Assembly (NCBI GenBank): GCA_029931535.1
Contig: JAQPZY010001638.1
Span: 6,193,501-6,257,500, forward strand
Length of the DNA stretch: 64,000 nt
Source: Margaritifera margaritifera
Lineage: Eukaryota; Mollusca; Bivalvia; Unionida; Margaritiferidae
Reading direction: 5' to 3'
The notes below the pieces were generated by a model. The model worked only from the letters and a program-made list of their open reading frames with translations, was not told the origin of the DNA and did not search any database. The translations under genes were made by a program, and so were the position numbers. This document shows positions 48,506 through 61,011 of the stretch, piece after piece; the stretch's first letter is position 1, and each line of letters begins with the position of its first letter.

Positions 48506-48625
48506 TGTGTGTGTGTGTATGTGTATATATATATGTGTGTGTATGTATGTATCTATATATATATATGTGTGTATGTCTGTATATATGTGTGTGTGTGTAT
48601 GTATATATATGTGTGTGTATGTATG

Positions 48626-48699
<74 letters not shown>
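48450..48699. repeat. Compound (TA)/(TG)/(GA) microsatellite
   Basis: Alternating TA and TG blocks end in a GA tract of about 50 bp. Open frames of Tyr/Ile/Val/Cys and Glu/Arg repeats are artefacts. Confidence 0.97.
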
Positions 48700-48701
<2 letters not shown>

Positions 48702-49451
48702 CCGTTTATTTTAATTTTCCAATAGACATATAGTCAAAACAGTGTTTGTATATCAGTGGAAAATTGGATGATTTGTAAGAACTATTTTACCGTATCATCA
48801 CTACCACAAACAATACCCAGATATTTCATTATTGATTTGATACATTAAAAATCGTGCTTTGATTAATCTGAGTTCGTGTGGGTATCTTTTTTGTTTTTAA
48901 TGAATAAAAATGTTTCTTGTAATTGCTAAAGTAAAGTATCAAAAGATGAAAGTTGGGTTAAGAAACCAAATATGTATGCATTCCAGGAGATATGTTATCT
49001 CAAAACGTCGATATCTTAGTGAGATGGTGGCATCGACCAGTGTACCTGTTCAACTTCGATTCTAAGGAGAGAAAGACTTTCTTTGCCATGAATGACAGCA
49101 CTTATTCGCAGTTTGTGTTTGAAAATTGCATTGATTTTTCAATCAATTAAACTGAAACCAACTGATTCCAATGAAAATCTAACAGTAATATAAGGGCAGC
49201 AAGTGGAGAGAATACTTGGCGTGGATTTTCGTGTTGAAAGTGCAAGAAAAATATGCACGAACAACACTTTCTAATTCTGGATCTATTTTTGTATCCCATT
49301 TCCAAGAGAATATAATCGGTGCAATGAGTTCGTGTGTCACCCAATAAAGGCGTTTTATCACGTAGCGATTGAATATTGGGGACATTAGTTATCAGGAAAT
49401 TTTGTTTCTCCAACAGTAAACATAAAAATAAAATCATTCGGCACCAAATAC
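48700..49451. other. Spacer without recognised gene
   Basis: A minus-strand frame of 147 codons (49147-49590) overlaps this spacer and the SINE at 49460. It has no domain I can identify and crosses the SINE boundary, so I do not accept it as a gene. Confidence 0.5.
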
Positions 49452-49459
49452 TTACCCGC

Positions 49460-49670
49460 TGAGGTAAGCAGCGGAAACTCAGTTGATACAACTTCGGAAT
49501 CGTAATCCAAAGGTCGATGTTTGATACCCACCCAAGCCAGCCCGGGTTGGCTGTCTGTGTGTGTATTTGGGAAATGCACTTAGCTCTCATTTTCCAGGCA
49601 TGTTATAGCCAATAATGTGTTAAAAGTACCAATAACACAAACAAAACAAAATATTTTTTTTTAATAAAAA
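49460..49670 (+). repeat. tRNA-derived SINE candidate with possible 8-bp target duplication
   Basis: AACTCAGTTGATACAACTTC (A-box region) is followed by CGTAATCCAAAGGTCG and TTTGATACCCAC (decayed B box), the layout of a class I tRNA. The body contains a short inverted GC block (ccagcccgggttgg) and gcacttagctctcattttcc, and ends in an A/T-rich tail. TTACCCGC flanks it at 49452-49459 and 49671-49678, consistent with an 8-bp duplication. Sequence loss in both boxes marks it as old. Confidence 0.7.
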
Positions 49671-49737
49671 TTACCCGCAAAGACATATATAAGAGGCAAG
49701 GCCGTCGCGGACTGTTCGTAATAAATTGAACACTATG

Positions 49738-50725
49738 CAAGGGGTATTTAAGAAGTTCTGAACATTAGTGCTCTGTAAAACAATTTTTTTTTTTATTAGT
49801 GAACAGTACGTTAGTGTATCCCCTCAAAGTACTCCCAATTCATCTCTACAAACTTTCTCAGTCCAATTATCCAATTGTTAAATGCCACTTTGTATTCACT
49901 TTTTGGGATGTTGTTCATACACAGGAAAACTGCACTTACAACCGCACGTCGGCTTTCAAATAGTCAGCCCCTCAGCGACTATTTGATAACAGGATTCAGC
50001 CAAAAATCACTTGGAGATAAATCAGTATTGTATGGAGAATGTGGCAAAGTTTGGATGCTGTGCTCCTTCAGAAAGTATGTCACATTCAAACGACTCTAGT
50101 CACTCTTTTTATATCTGGCGAGTAGCTGTTGGGCGATTTTAACCCGAGTTTGCTTTTGATCAGCCGCCAACAAATGCGGGACCCATCTTGCACAAACCCT
50201 TTTGAGCTTAAATGTTTCTTTAATATATTAAAAACAGCTGACGAGTTAATGCCAGTGATAATAAAAAGATCTCCCACTGTGTATCGAATATCTTCATCAA
50301 TTGTCCCCTTCACAGCAACCACTCCCCGCTCACCAATCGCAGACAACGGTCTTCTAGAACGTGGATCATCTTCCATGGATTTGCGATCATCTTTAATTGT
50401 TGAATATGACAGAGAACTGCATCCACAAACGGTATGCAAGTCGGCATAGATATCAATTGGAGAGTACCCTAAGAACACCCGGATTTTACAGTATGCTCTT
50501 TGCAGCGCAGCAGAATTGTTCTTCTTCTTCGACATTTTTACGTCACTGTCGTTTACCTATGTTACGTCACACGCATAAATCTGCAGGTGTTCGGTGTGCT
50601 GTACGTGCAGCTGCAGATCATTTTATAGAACGTTATTTTGTCCATTGATCGCCATCACATTTATTGACAGGATAAAAAAAAAAAAAGTTATGACAAAATA
50701 TTCAGAACTTTTCAAATAACCCTCG
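49738..50725 (-). mobile_element. Mariner-type transposon remnant
   Basis: Bounded by imperfect inverted termini: on the right, reading inward on minus, CGAGGGTTATTTGAAAAGTT; on the left, reading inward on plus, CAAGGGGTATTTAAGAAGTT. Both continue CTGAA. TA follows the right terminus and lies 3 bp outside the left one, as expected for the TA target of Tc1/mariner elements. Length is about 990 bp against about 1.3 kb for a complete mariner, so about 300 bp of the transposase core is missing. Confidence 0.88.
49815..50535 (-). pseudogene. Mariner transposase, core-deleted and frameshifted
   Basis: The frame 50535-50086 (149 codons) begins MSKKKNNSAALQRAYCKIRV and carries SYSTIKDDRKSMEDDPRSRR followed by PLSAI, the end of the first helix-turn-helix plus the linker typical of mariner. 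It then reads TVGDLFIITGINSSAVFNIL and KKHLSSKGF, the second DNA-binding helix region. Instead of the catalytic D,D(34)D core it jumps to sequence near the C-terminus. There, about 50060-49810 reads HPNFATFSIQY, SPSDFWLNPVIK, NNIPKSEYKVAFNNW and WEYFEGI, matching the 'YSPDL.PSDF' and C-terminal blocks of mariner. The final Asp block survives, but the central part is deleted. The enzyme would cut and paste the element; this copy cannot. Confidence 0.87.
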
Positions 50726-51745
50726 TAAATGCATTCATTTAATCTGTAGAAAATCAGCCATCTATAAAGCAAAGCGCGTAGATATAACCCGGAAACAAAA
50801 CACACAGCGATGCAAAGAGGTCGCATACTTTATTATCTATTGTTTATCAAGGAATAATTTTCCCCTTATGCACCATTGTAGGTAGGGAATGGCATACCAA
50901 AAGACGGCCCTGAGCGAAAGTTATTCTTCTGTCACTGTCTGAGAGAACAAAACACCGTTGTCAATTATGTAAAATTGCCCAATCGCCAGAGAATAGATAA
51001 TCACACCCTACCCATTAGCACAGCACATCATATAAAATCAAAGTATTTTATGTTGAAACTTGCCCATGTGAATTAGTGTCAATATTATAGCGTATGCTGT
51101 ACATATGATGAAAATGGTTGAAAAAATGTTCAAATTATAACGATTTGAATTTGTATATTATATACAGTGGCAGTTTGATAGGCGACGGACATTAGGCCTG
51201 AATGTACGACAAGCTGCCTGTGCGCCTGTAAGTCACATGGTACTCACAGATTTGCCAGCGATGGTATTGGCCGGCTGTCCATAGCTATCGGCACGTGTCA
51301 GGGTTTGAGTGACATAGGCGTTAAGTTAATTTATGATGGCCGACGGCGGTCGACAGATTTACAATGCAAAGAAACTAAATTTTTACATGTACACATTTTT
51401 CTAAAATGTGTTCGTGACGATCTTCAACTACCAAGTAAAACAAATGTGTGCATGTACAAATTTTAGCAAAATGTGTACAGCTACACATTTCTCTTCCTTG
51501 AGTTATAATTTGTCGACACAACAAAAACTAACTGGCATTCGTTTCATAATATAAATTAGAAAGAACAGTAGTGCTCTCTGATAAGGAACTAACCTCTCGT
51601 GTTATTTAAATGTTGGTCTGAACAACTAAGTGAGCCTCTTTTTGTTTATACAAACACATTAGGAAAAAAAGGGGGAAAAATATACGTGGCGCTTGTGTCA
51701 ATAACATTAACAAAATCAGCACAGTTGAAAGCAAACATGAATACA
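50726..51745. other. Spacer without recognised gene
   Basis: No domain seen. The phrases 'tttttacatgtacacattt' and 'tgtgcatgtacaaattttagcaaaatgtgtac' at about 51380-51485 are weak internal duplications. Confidence 0.5.
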
Positions 51746-51759
51746 TCTCTCTCTCTCTT

Positions 51760-51793
<34 letters not shown>
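51746..51793. repeat. Imperfect (CT)n tract
   Basis: CT dinucleotides with TTT interruptions. Confidence 0.93.
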
Positions 51794-52512
<719 letters not shown>

Positions 52513-53229
52513 AAATATTATAAAACTTTTGGGGTGGCTGACAACAAATAGGCTGCACTCAAACTATTGTTATAAAGGTTATTTCTGACTTTTTTCTGGA
52601 TTCACTTAATTCACTTGAACGTTCGCACGCGGATAATTTAAATAAGATGGTAACTGGATGGATTATTTATGGCACGAAAAGCTATAGAAATTTCTTATAT
52701 AGTATATTCTTGAAATTTTTTTATCTTGATTTCAGTGAATTTTGTCCCGCATTACGCTGATAAAAACTTCATGTACAAGGAAATATTGACTTTATTAGAG
52801 AAAAGTCATGGCATAATTCTGAGATCAAAAGTTGAAAATACATTTCGTAATGTAGTTACTTCTGATTTTAAACACAATCTGTTATATATAAAGATTTTGT
52901 AAAAGGAATACCATTAATGAACATTTTCAAAAATCTTTTAACAACTGCTAGTTTGGTTTTCAAACAAATGTACAAGTTTTTTTCTTAAACATTCTTTATC
53001 AAATTACTCAGTTACTCTGCGTGTTTAACAAAGTATGTTTAATAATCTGGACATCTGTTTGAGAGTCTCAGGGTCATAGTCAAAAATATATGTCGGCTTT
53101 TTAGTAATTTATTGAGAGCATTCGTTGCTATATAAATATATTTTATTGCAAAGATTCAATGTTGGATAAAACCATTTTGGCATTTCATGAATTATTAATC
53201 CTACAAGTGTAGTTCAGCCTACACAAAAA

Positions 53230-54300
53230 TACATTCCATGTTAACTGAATTTCGACATGATAACTCTTATAAATTTACACAACCATAAAAGCTCAATACC
53301 TTTTGAATTAAACAAATCGTTAAAAAGTGATATATTTCGCAATTTGTGATATTGATTTTTTAGGTCGAGTTTTCTTTCAATTTTGAAATAAGGACGATTA
53401 AAGATGTAACGAAATTCATCACCTAAATCATTTTCGTTGCATAATGTACACAATCTTTCGTTCCTTGGAATATTTGACCATCTGCCAGTTTCAACTGGTA
53501 ATCGGCAGTTTGAGGTTCTAAATTTAAAATAAATAATGCTAACTTTTTTGGTTAAAGAAATTAAATAATCTTCCAACTGGAGGTTTGTTTTAAAGAGTCC
53601 ATAGATGTTTCCCTTGCTTGATAAATTTTTGTTTGCGTTCCATTGCTGAAGAAATATGTCAATTAGTCTGTTCTTCATGCTGTTGATGAACCATTGTTTA
53701 TCAGGAAAATATCGAGAATACTAAATGTATCCGAATCCACATTCTTCGAAAATAGATTTAACGTAATCAAACCATCGATAAGTATTATTATGTGCTTTGA
53801 TATCGCTCAATATAATATTATATATGACTTTCGCGTATTTTTTATGTTTTTCTCAACTAGTATACCCCAATATTTGATGGCGTTCAATTTCATTCTAAGT
53901 GTAAGTGGTTGTCTTCCAGTTTCTCCATATAGTATGTATAACGGGGTACCCTTTTTACACTTTAAAACCCATCTTAGAAAATCTGTATGAATTTTCTCAA
54001 TGATTTTGCAATTTTCAAAGCCCCAAATTTCCGACCGATATAATAGAATAGGTACATTGGTACTATCGAATAGTTTTAGCTGGCAATTTATATGTAGGCC
54101 AAGATTCCATGTACTCTTTTATAACGAGAATAATGCTTTTTTTGGCTTTTGATATTATTTGCTTTATAGCTTTGAGAAATCTTCCTGTCTTACTCAGAAC
54201 AAGCCCAAGATAAATGTACTCATTAACCTCTTCTAGTATCGTGCCTTTATATGTAAAGTTGAACCTTTTCTTGTGTGAAATGTTCAGCCTTTAAGAAGCA
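53230..54300 (-). pseudogene. 5'-truncated LINE C-terminal part
   Basis: On the minus strand, from about 54060 downward, the frames read WGFENCKIIEKIH (post-reverse-transcriptase region; compare YGSEIWGFHEAADIE in the LINE at 41.7-46.1 kb). They continue LRWVLKCKKGTP, MKLNAIKYWGI-like pieces and then the open frame 53678-53241: MKNRLIDIFLQQWNANKNLS, then FRTSNCRLPVETGRWSNIPR, then LCTLCNENDLGDEFRYIFNR. The last block is the C-X2-C...H...C knuckle of LINE C-termini, with His and the last Cys replaced by Arg. The upstream reverse transcriptase is absent, consistent with 5' truncation on insertion. The probable 3' end is near 53230. Confidence 0.76.
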
Positions 54301-54567
54301 AATATAATAGGCCCCAATTTCATAACAGTCTTAAAATTTATTCTGAATATGAAATTTTATGCTACGTGCTCACTTTTGTAACACCACTTATTTTGTTTAC
54401 TGAAAACAAATATTCACTCGGACGTTTGCTAAAAATGTAATGGTTTCTAAACCAGACATTGCACCCCTTGTGTGCTTGACAGCACTTGACAGCACTTCAT
54501 GTAATGAAGTTGACGGGAAAACAGTACTTTCCTTGATTCCTGCAAACACTCCTTAAGAAAGTTTACG

Positions 54568-54834
54568 ACTAAATAAGTTCGGGGCCCCTGGTGGCCGAGT
54601 GGTCTAAGGCGCTCGCCTTTACAGATCACTGACATCTCACCTTTGTCCGCGTGGGTTCGAGTCTCGGGCTCGGCCAACGTGGGTATGTGAGAAAGCTTGC
54701 CAGTAGCTTCCCGTGGGTCGGTGGTTCTTCCCGGGGTTTTCTCGGGTTCTTCCTCCACCAAATATACTGGCCGCCATGTATCATGTTCTGAAAAATGGCG
54801 TTAAACCCATAACAACAACAACTAAATAAGTTCG
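54568..54834 (+). mobile_element. SINE with perfect 14-bp target duplication
   Basis: The body is 54582-54820 (239 bp). It is flanked by ACTAAATAAGTTCG at 54568-54581 and again at 54821-54834, an exact 14-bp target-site duplication. The head GGTGGCCGAGTGGTCTAAGG is a strong Leu/Ser-type tRNA A-box region, and GTGGGTTCGAGTCTC contains the B box. The middle (ttcccggggttttctcgggt, then tcttcctccacc) resembles the deeply conserved central block of metazoan Nin/Deu-type SINEs. The 3' end is GGCGTTAAACCC followed by an (AAC)-type tail. RNA polymerase III would transcribe it, and a LINE must supply the reverse transcriptase. The preserved duplication makes it one of the youngest insertions in the window. 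Confidence 0.93.
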
Positions 54835-56020
54835 TAATATGAGCGACTTACGTGTACGTCGTGTTTGATTGGCAGTGACTCGATACAAAACAATCTTACC
54901 ATGGCCCGTGTTTTTATATCCTACAGATTTCTAAGATTACGCATCTATATTGATAAGAAATAAATATGTGATCATTTCACTTATTCAAAATTAAATAAGT
55001 GAAATACTTGCTTATCTATATAGAATATACTGGCATTTCAATATGTATTTTCAATATTCATCAAGAGATATATTCTGAACAAACTGATACAATTATGGTT
55101 TGGGGGGCACTTTCCGTGCATTTTATAGCCAATAACAAACTTTCATTTCAAGCATGAAACTATTCGGTAAAGTTAAACTTTCCTCTTGTTTTTTGTTATA
55201 GCATCTCACAAAATCAAAACTTAATTTATATTCTGTAGAAAGAGCGAAGCAATCATTCAGGTGTACAAACACATTCGATGAGTACATGTAGTAGGTACCA
55301 TACACTTTCTAGGGACTAGACGTAAACAAAGATTTTATGATACATCGTGAATTTGTCAAAATGCAAATGTTTATGACAACGAAGCAATGAATCGCCCAGA
55401 AAATGAGGTGCACAGCTCTTCTGCACGTGTATCAAATGCCACATTATCCACGTGCAGACACGTGCTTCAGATAGAGTCATGCAAAAACGTTATAGATACG
55501 AGACATGGTTTTATTCCCGTGTATGTGTATTATACCTACTTAGTACCTAGTTCTATGAAAATACATTCTTTGATGCAGCAGGAGTAAATTCTTGTTTGTA
55601 TACTGTTTTCAGCCTAAGTCGACACTTACAAAAACTTAGACTCGCCCATGTTTCAAAACAGTGGTTCATTAGCTCGTGTATACCTCTCTAACGATATTTA
55701 GCCAGGTGCTCATAAAAATGTTCACGTTTGAGGACCAGCCAATCTCAGACAAAGGGTGTGGCAAGTATCTCATGTAAATCGAATTGACAAAGATTGACTA
55801 AATTTAGTCATTTTTTATAAGGTATCTACGCCACTAAAACAATGTGTTTACTTGTAAACACGAATTCGTTCGCCAAGAGAAACCCATCTGGAGTTTATAC
55901 AGACTTGTATGGTGGAATGATCGCGAGGCAATAGAGAGCCTAGCAAAAAAGGTATGTCAGGACAGCTGATTCAGGCTGGTCTGGATGGGATTAAAACCCG
56001 TTACCTACTGGTTTTGAGTC
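54835..56020. other. Spacer without recognised gene
   Basis: No domain-bearing frame. A block ttatagccaataa at about 55122-55134 is shared with the 3' part of the SINE candidate at 49460-49670. Confidence 0.45.
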
Positions 56021-56135
56021 TAAGCTAATGACTAATCTACCATGTGGAGGACAGAAATATTACTGCAATGTGCTAATCAAGACTAATGACTAATCTACCA
56101 TATGGAGGACGGAAATATTACTGCAATATACTACT
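56020..56135. repeat. ~54-bp tandem duplication
   Basis: The block ctaatgactaatctaccat, continuing through ggaggac(a/g)gaaatattactgcaat, occurs twice with a few differences. Confidence 0.85.
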
Positions 56136-56229
56136 CATCAAGATGCATCAAAAAACAAAGTTTCATTATTATTGTATGGTGGAAAAAAAGTTTTTAAGAG
56201 TCTACATGTAATGTAGTTAAAGATACAAA

Positions 56230-56950
56230 GGATGTAACAAGCAAATGGCTGGGAATAAAAACGTCACTCAAGTGTGAAAATTAAGTCACAGTAACATCGT
56301 TTTGGTATTGTTGAATTACTCTCGTTGAGGTGAAATAGGGTCAAAAATAGGGTTGAGTTACTTTGTTGACATGCATCCACATACCAATTTCCATGTGTCG
56401 GTGAAATACGGTCCTAGTGACAAACTTTTGATATGGTTGAGTTACTCTCGATGAATCTACATACCAAATTTAATTATAAGTGTGGGTGAAATAGGGTCTA
56501 AAATACTGACAGTGCACAAACGAATAGCTAAAAATGTGTAAGTGCCTCAAGCGTGCAAATTTGCTGACAGTGACCTAGTTTTGTATGACGGAGTTACTCT
56601 CCCGACAGGCATCCACATAATAATTTATTATTTAATGAGTATAGCTGGAATATGGTCCAAGACATTGAGGGTGTAATAAACAAATGCTAAAAATACAAAA
56701 GTTACTAAAGTATGCAGATTATGTCATAGTGATCTAGTTTTGGTATGGCTGAGTTATTCTTTCTGAGATGCACACACATACCAATGTTGATGAAATATCA
56801 GGTCACAGCGACCAAGTTTTGATATGGCTGAGTTATTCTTTTTGAGATGCCGTCACGTACCAGTTTTCATGAGTAAAGGTGAAATAGGGACCAATATATT
56901 AAGGGTTTAACGAACAAACGGCTGAAAATACAAACGTACGATTTATAGCT
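56230..56950. repeat. Diverged tandem repeat with 'gtgacctagtttt' blocks
   Basis: A recurring phrase, (a)gtgacctagttttggtatgg followed by (c/t)tgagttactctc and a 'gcatccacataccaa' block, appears at about 56291, 56412, 56571, 56728 and 56808. Between phrases are 'ggtgaaatagggtc', 'gggtgtaataaacaaa' and 'gctaaaaatacaaa'. Spacing varies from about 80 to 160 bp because of deletions. The repeat has the look of an old satellite-like family common in molluscan DNA. That last point is from memory of similar sequences and unverified. Confidence 0.72.
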
Positions 56951-57346
56951 GTCAAGCGGTGGAAGTAGGTTTTGACTGTGTATAGTTGTTACCGTATTCT
57001 ATCTCTCTGATCTGGAGGCGTACACTTCCTGTATGAGTGGCAATGCAGCAAAAGCGGTTTTCGCGATGACTCCCACCTGTTTATACACGTTAATATATGC
57101 CATGATTAATCTCCCTGATTGTCTGTATTTTATATTCGTAAAAATATTGAATCGTTCATAATTTGAAGATGATTCATCAACGTATGCCTCTTGATGGAAT
57201 CCAGCATATTTAGATATTCATCGAGTGGAAGCAATATAACATTCAGGCAACTTTTATCAGTCTCAGGGGAGATTCAAAAAGTTGTTTTATTTCTTTTCGT
57301 TAAGACCAATGTCATAACTGTCGCCAAGCCCTGATTAATATTTTAT
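56951..57346. other. Spacer
   Basis: Nothing recognisable. Confidence 0.5.
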
Positions 57347-57569
57347 TACCGTATATATACTCTTGCATAAGTAGAATCCAACTCCAAACTACATAGACCC
57401 AGTCCTGCCGTTGCATAATGCGCCGGCAGTTATTGGTCTATGCAGCTTGTAAGGATGAATAAGTAGAACAAGCAACATAGATCCTGATCTGCTAGCGCAT
57501 TATACGATCCCATATCAGGGTCTATGTTGTTTGCAGTTGGATCCAACTTATAGGCGAGTATATAAGGTA
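57347..57569 (+). mobile_element. Palindromic inverted-repeat element, copy B
   Basis: 223 bp. It starts TACCGTATATATACTCTTGC and ends TTATAGGCGAGTATATAAGGTA. The first internal palindrome is 57391-57443; the second is in the right half, around 57478-57530. This is the most diverged copy: the arms of the second palindrome no longer pair near the centre (gatcccatatcag). Same orientation as the copies at 61.0 and 63.1 kb. Confidence 0.9.
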
Positions 57570-58857
57570 CTTTTCATCATCTTTATCTATTAATCGCCAG
57601 AACATTAATAAGCAATATTTTCGAGTGTATCAATAGGGTTGCTTAGGTTACCTTTTTAAGTTAGACGATGCATTATAATATTATATAAACCTTTTCCTTT
57701 TCAAAATAGATTGGTGCCATATTTATTGGTTCTTGCACGTGGCTGGCAAAGTTTAGAAGCCAAATCTGTAGTTTTCCCTTACCCACACCAATTTCCCAAG
57801 GACCGGCTAGGAAGTGATATTATAACATTAGTGCTGTATCATTTTGTAAATTGCAAATAATATTTACAGTATAAATTTATATTTACTATTTTCAATCGAG
57901 ATGAAGAAAAAAAAAAATACATTTTGCATGACAAAAATCGGGAAAATTATATTTTCACTTTTAGGCACAATATTTAGGTAAATCAATGAATACTCGGAGT
58001 AGGAAACAATATAAAATGCATGACGCGTGAACAAATAGCGTGAATTCTTGAGTAGAAGTTGCTGTGCTAGTAGAACTTAACATAATTATCTGTGCACACA
58101 GCGTTATTAAATTGAATCACTTTATTTAGAACTGAAGATCTGGGTCCAGTCATTGAACACCTTTATTGATTTCCTTATACATGATACGATTTTGCATGTA
58201 AATCACGAAACGTATATCCTGGTATATTACTGATGAGATTTTGCAAATAAAACACGACACGTATTTTTCGCAGAATATCTATAACTTGAAGAATACTTTT
58301 CCAGTTTATTCATGTCTACAACATATATTTCCTACTTATGTTAGACAGTAGACAATAGAAATATTTATTTAGAGTCGGTTTGTATTTACAAAATAAGAAA
58401 CATTAGGTCACTGGAGATATTTACTCGACTATAAACAATAAAGTAACTATTAACACATTACATACCTATATGCATACATATATACATATATACATTCATG
58501 CATACATATGCATGCGTGTAAACATACAGAGACATGCATACACATGTTTATGCATACATATGAAATAAATACATACATATATATTCATACATAAAAATAT
58601 AAAAATTTAATTGATTATGTTACTAGTTTTTATCAAATCTTGTTTCTAACCTCAAACGATATAAAAATGCAATTTCTAATCTAAAAATTACATACCAGGA
58701 AATCAATTTACACTAGTAGATTCTAATCTAAAATTAAACGCGGATTTAAAAATATACAAGTGTCAGGGTTGAAAAAGAAATGCACACTCAGGTTATACCA
58801 ATCTGGCTGTAATCATATTGCAGAGAAAAAATGTGGACAAAGAGTTCGACAAAAATA
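57570..58857. other. AT-rich spacer
   Basis: Contains a loose (CATA)-type tract at about 58465-58580 and an A-run at about 57906. No gene recognised. Confidence 0.5.
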
Positions 58858-59690
58858 TGCATGTATACATACAGAAAGCACATACAATATTAGTGTAAAA
58901 TGCATACACAGAGAAAGCAAGTGTACTATTAGTGTAAAACGAATACATACAAAAAGCACATATAATTAGTGTCAAACGCATACACACAGAAAGCACGTGT
59001 ACTATTAGTGTAAAACGTATACATACAAAAAGCACATACTATTAGTGTAAAACGCATACACACAGAAAGCACGTGTACTATTAGTGTAAAACGCATACAC
59101 ACAGAAAGCACGTGTACCATTAGTGTAAAACGCATACACACAAAAAGCACATACTATTAGTGTAAAACGCATACACACAGAAAGCACGTGTAATATTAGT
59201 ATAAAAGGTATACATACAAAAAGCACATGTAATATTAGCGTAAAACGCATACATACTGAGTGCACATATAATATTAATGTAAAACACATACATGCAGAAA
59301 GCATATATAATATTAGTGTAAAATGCATACACAGAAACCACATATAATATTAGTATAAAACCTATACATACAGAAAGCACATATAATAGTGTAAAACGCA
59401 TACACACAGAAAGCACATATAATAGTGTAAAACGCATACATGCAGGAAGCTGATATAATATTAGTGTAAAACGCATACATACAGAAAGTACGCGTAATAT
59501 TAGTGTAAAATGCATACATGCAGAATGTACATATAATATTAATGTAAAACACATATATACAGAATGCACATATAATATTAGTGTAAAATGCATACATACA
59601 GAAAGCACATATACTATTAGTATAAAATGTGCTGGAAGCATATATAATATAAGTATAAAATACACTGGAAGCATACCACAAGACAGAGCA
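58858..59690. repeat. 36-39 bp minisatellite, about 20 units
   Basis: The unit is about GCATACATACAGAAAGCACA followed by TATAATATTAGTGTAAAAC (39 bp), with frequent 3-bp length variants (36 bp when 'ata' or 'tat' is lost). Length changes are mostly multiples of three, so the minus strand keeps a long open frame (193 codons, 59701-59120) of a repeated 'CMRFTLI(L)' pattern. I consider the frame a by-product of the array. Confidence 0.93.
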
Positions 59691-61011
59691 ACTAAGAGCA
59701 ACTAACAGCATATACAGGATCAAGACACGGCAATTGAATGCAAAAAATCTACCAGCAAAAACTACGGAACTAAAAACGAAACACTACACATGCAGTAGAA
59801 CTAGAAAAATAGTTGTACTTATTGGTGGTGGTGGTGGTGTTGTTGTTTTAGTGTTGTTGTTGTTATGATGCTGTCGCTGTTTTCATTAATGTAGTGAGTG
59901 TTGGGGGAGGATATTTAAGCATTTGTGTTAACAGAGAAACATTAATTGACATAATCCTAAAGGTGGTAAGGCAGTCAGAACGCAAGTTGAAGCTAACGCA
60001 TCTCCCGTTATGTCAACGTTAAATTATATCAGTGTATTATAAGTCATCGTTGATATTCAACCAGATATCCGTAAGGTTGATTTTTTATTTTATTTTCCCA
60101 GACAGAAACTGATGATTGGCAAATAGTGCACACACCATTTATCTATTGTTTGAATTTAATTGATGATTTGTGCGTCATAAGCTAGCGTAAACAGACAGGA
60201 TAACAGTAACCAAAAGGTAATACTAATTTTAGTAGAAGAATAGAAAACGAGCAACCTACGTAATTTACGTTGATTAATTAGGAACAGCTGTGTACTCTCC
60301 CAGAAGATTGCAGAGAACCAAACTAATAATCATTTTATCTTTCTTTTTCTGTTTGTGTAATTAGCATTGCATAACCCAGCTTTATCTACTCCAGGGAATA
60401 ATTGAATTATTTCTGTCACAAGTTTTATTTTCTCTACTCTCCTTATCCATTAAGTCTGCCGAAGCAACGGAGAGAGATAGACAGACAGACAGACAGAGTT
60501 CTTAAAAAAAAGTAAAAAAATTTAAAAATCACAATTGAAAATTCGTTTGTTCCTTTCAATTTATAGAAGTTTTTAATTAAAGCATATTTTATTACGTGAC
60601 TGAAACAAATTAAAGATTACACTCGTCTGAATTATGGTTTCACAAATTCATAAACAGAGTTTGCAAATCTAATTTAAATTAACTTGTCTTGAGACTTTAA
60701 TTAAAAATTGCACTTGTTCATGAATTAATTATATCCCTCCGATTCCATGCAAAATGAATAAATGTGATTAAACTTGATGAAAGCGGTTATGTCCCACAAA
60801 ATAAGATAACAAATTTGTTTTAAATCTTCAGTTGACTACAGAAGCCCTTTTTTTAATCAGGCGCTGTTGTTAAAAAAACATGTGCATCAGATTCTTTGTG
60901 TATCTGTTTAAGAGAATTACATCAAAAAGATATGTCTGACCAAAATCATCAAAATACAGTATGTGGCCAGTACACGTGCGTTAACAAAAAAAGAGTGGAT
61001 TAAAATTAATT
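59691..61011. other. AT-rich spacer
   Basis: Short GGT/GTT tract at about 59823-59862, short (AGAC)n at about 60478-60496. No gene recognised. Confidence 0.5.

Noticed and set aside
49147..49590. 147-codon minus-strand frame
   Set aside because: Runs through a SINE boundary and has no recognisable domain.
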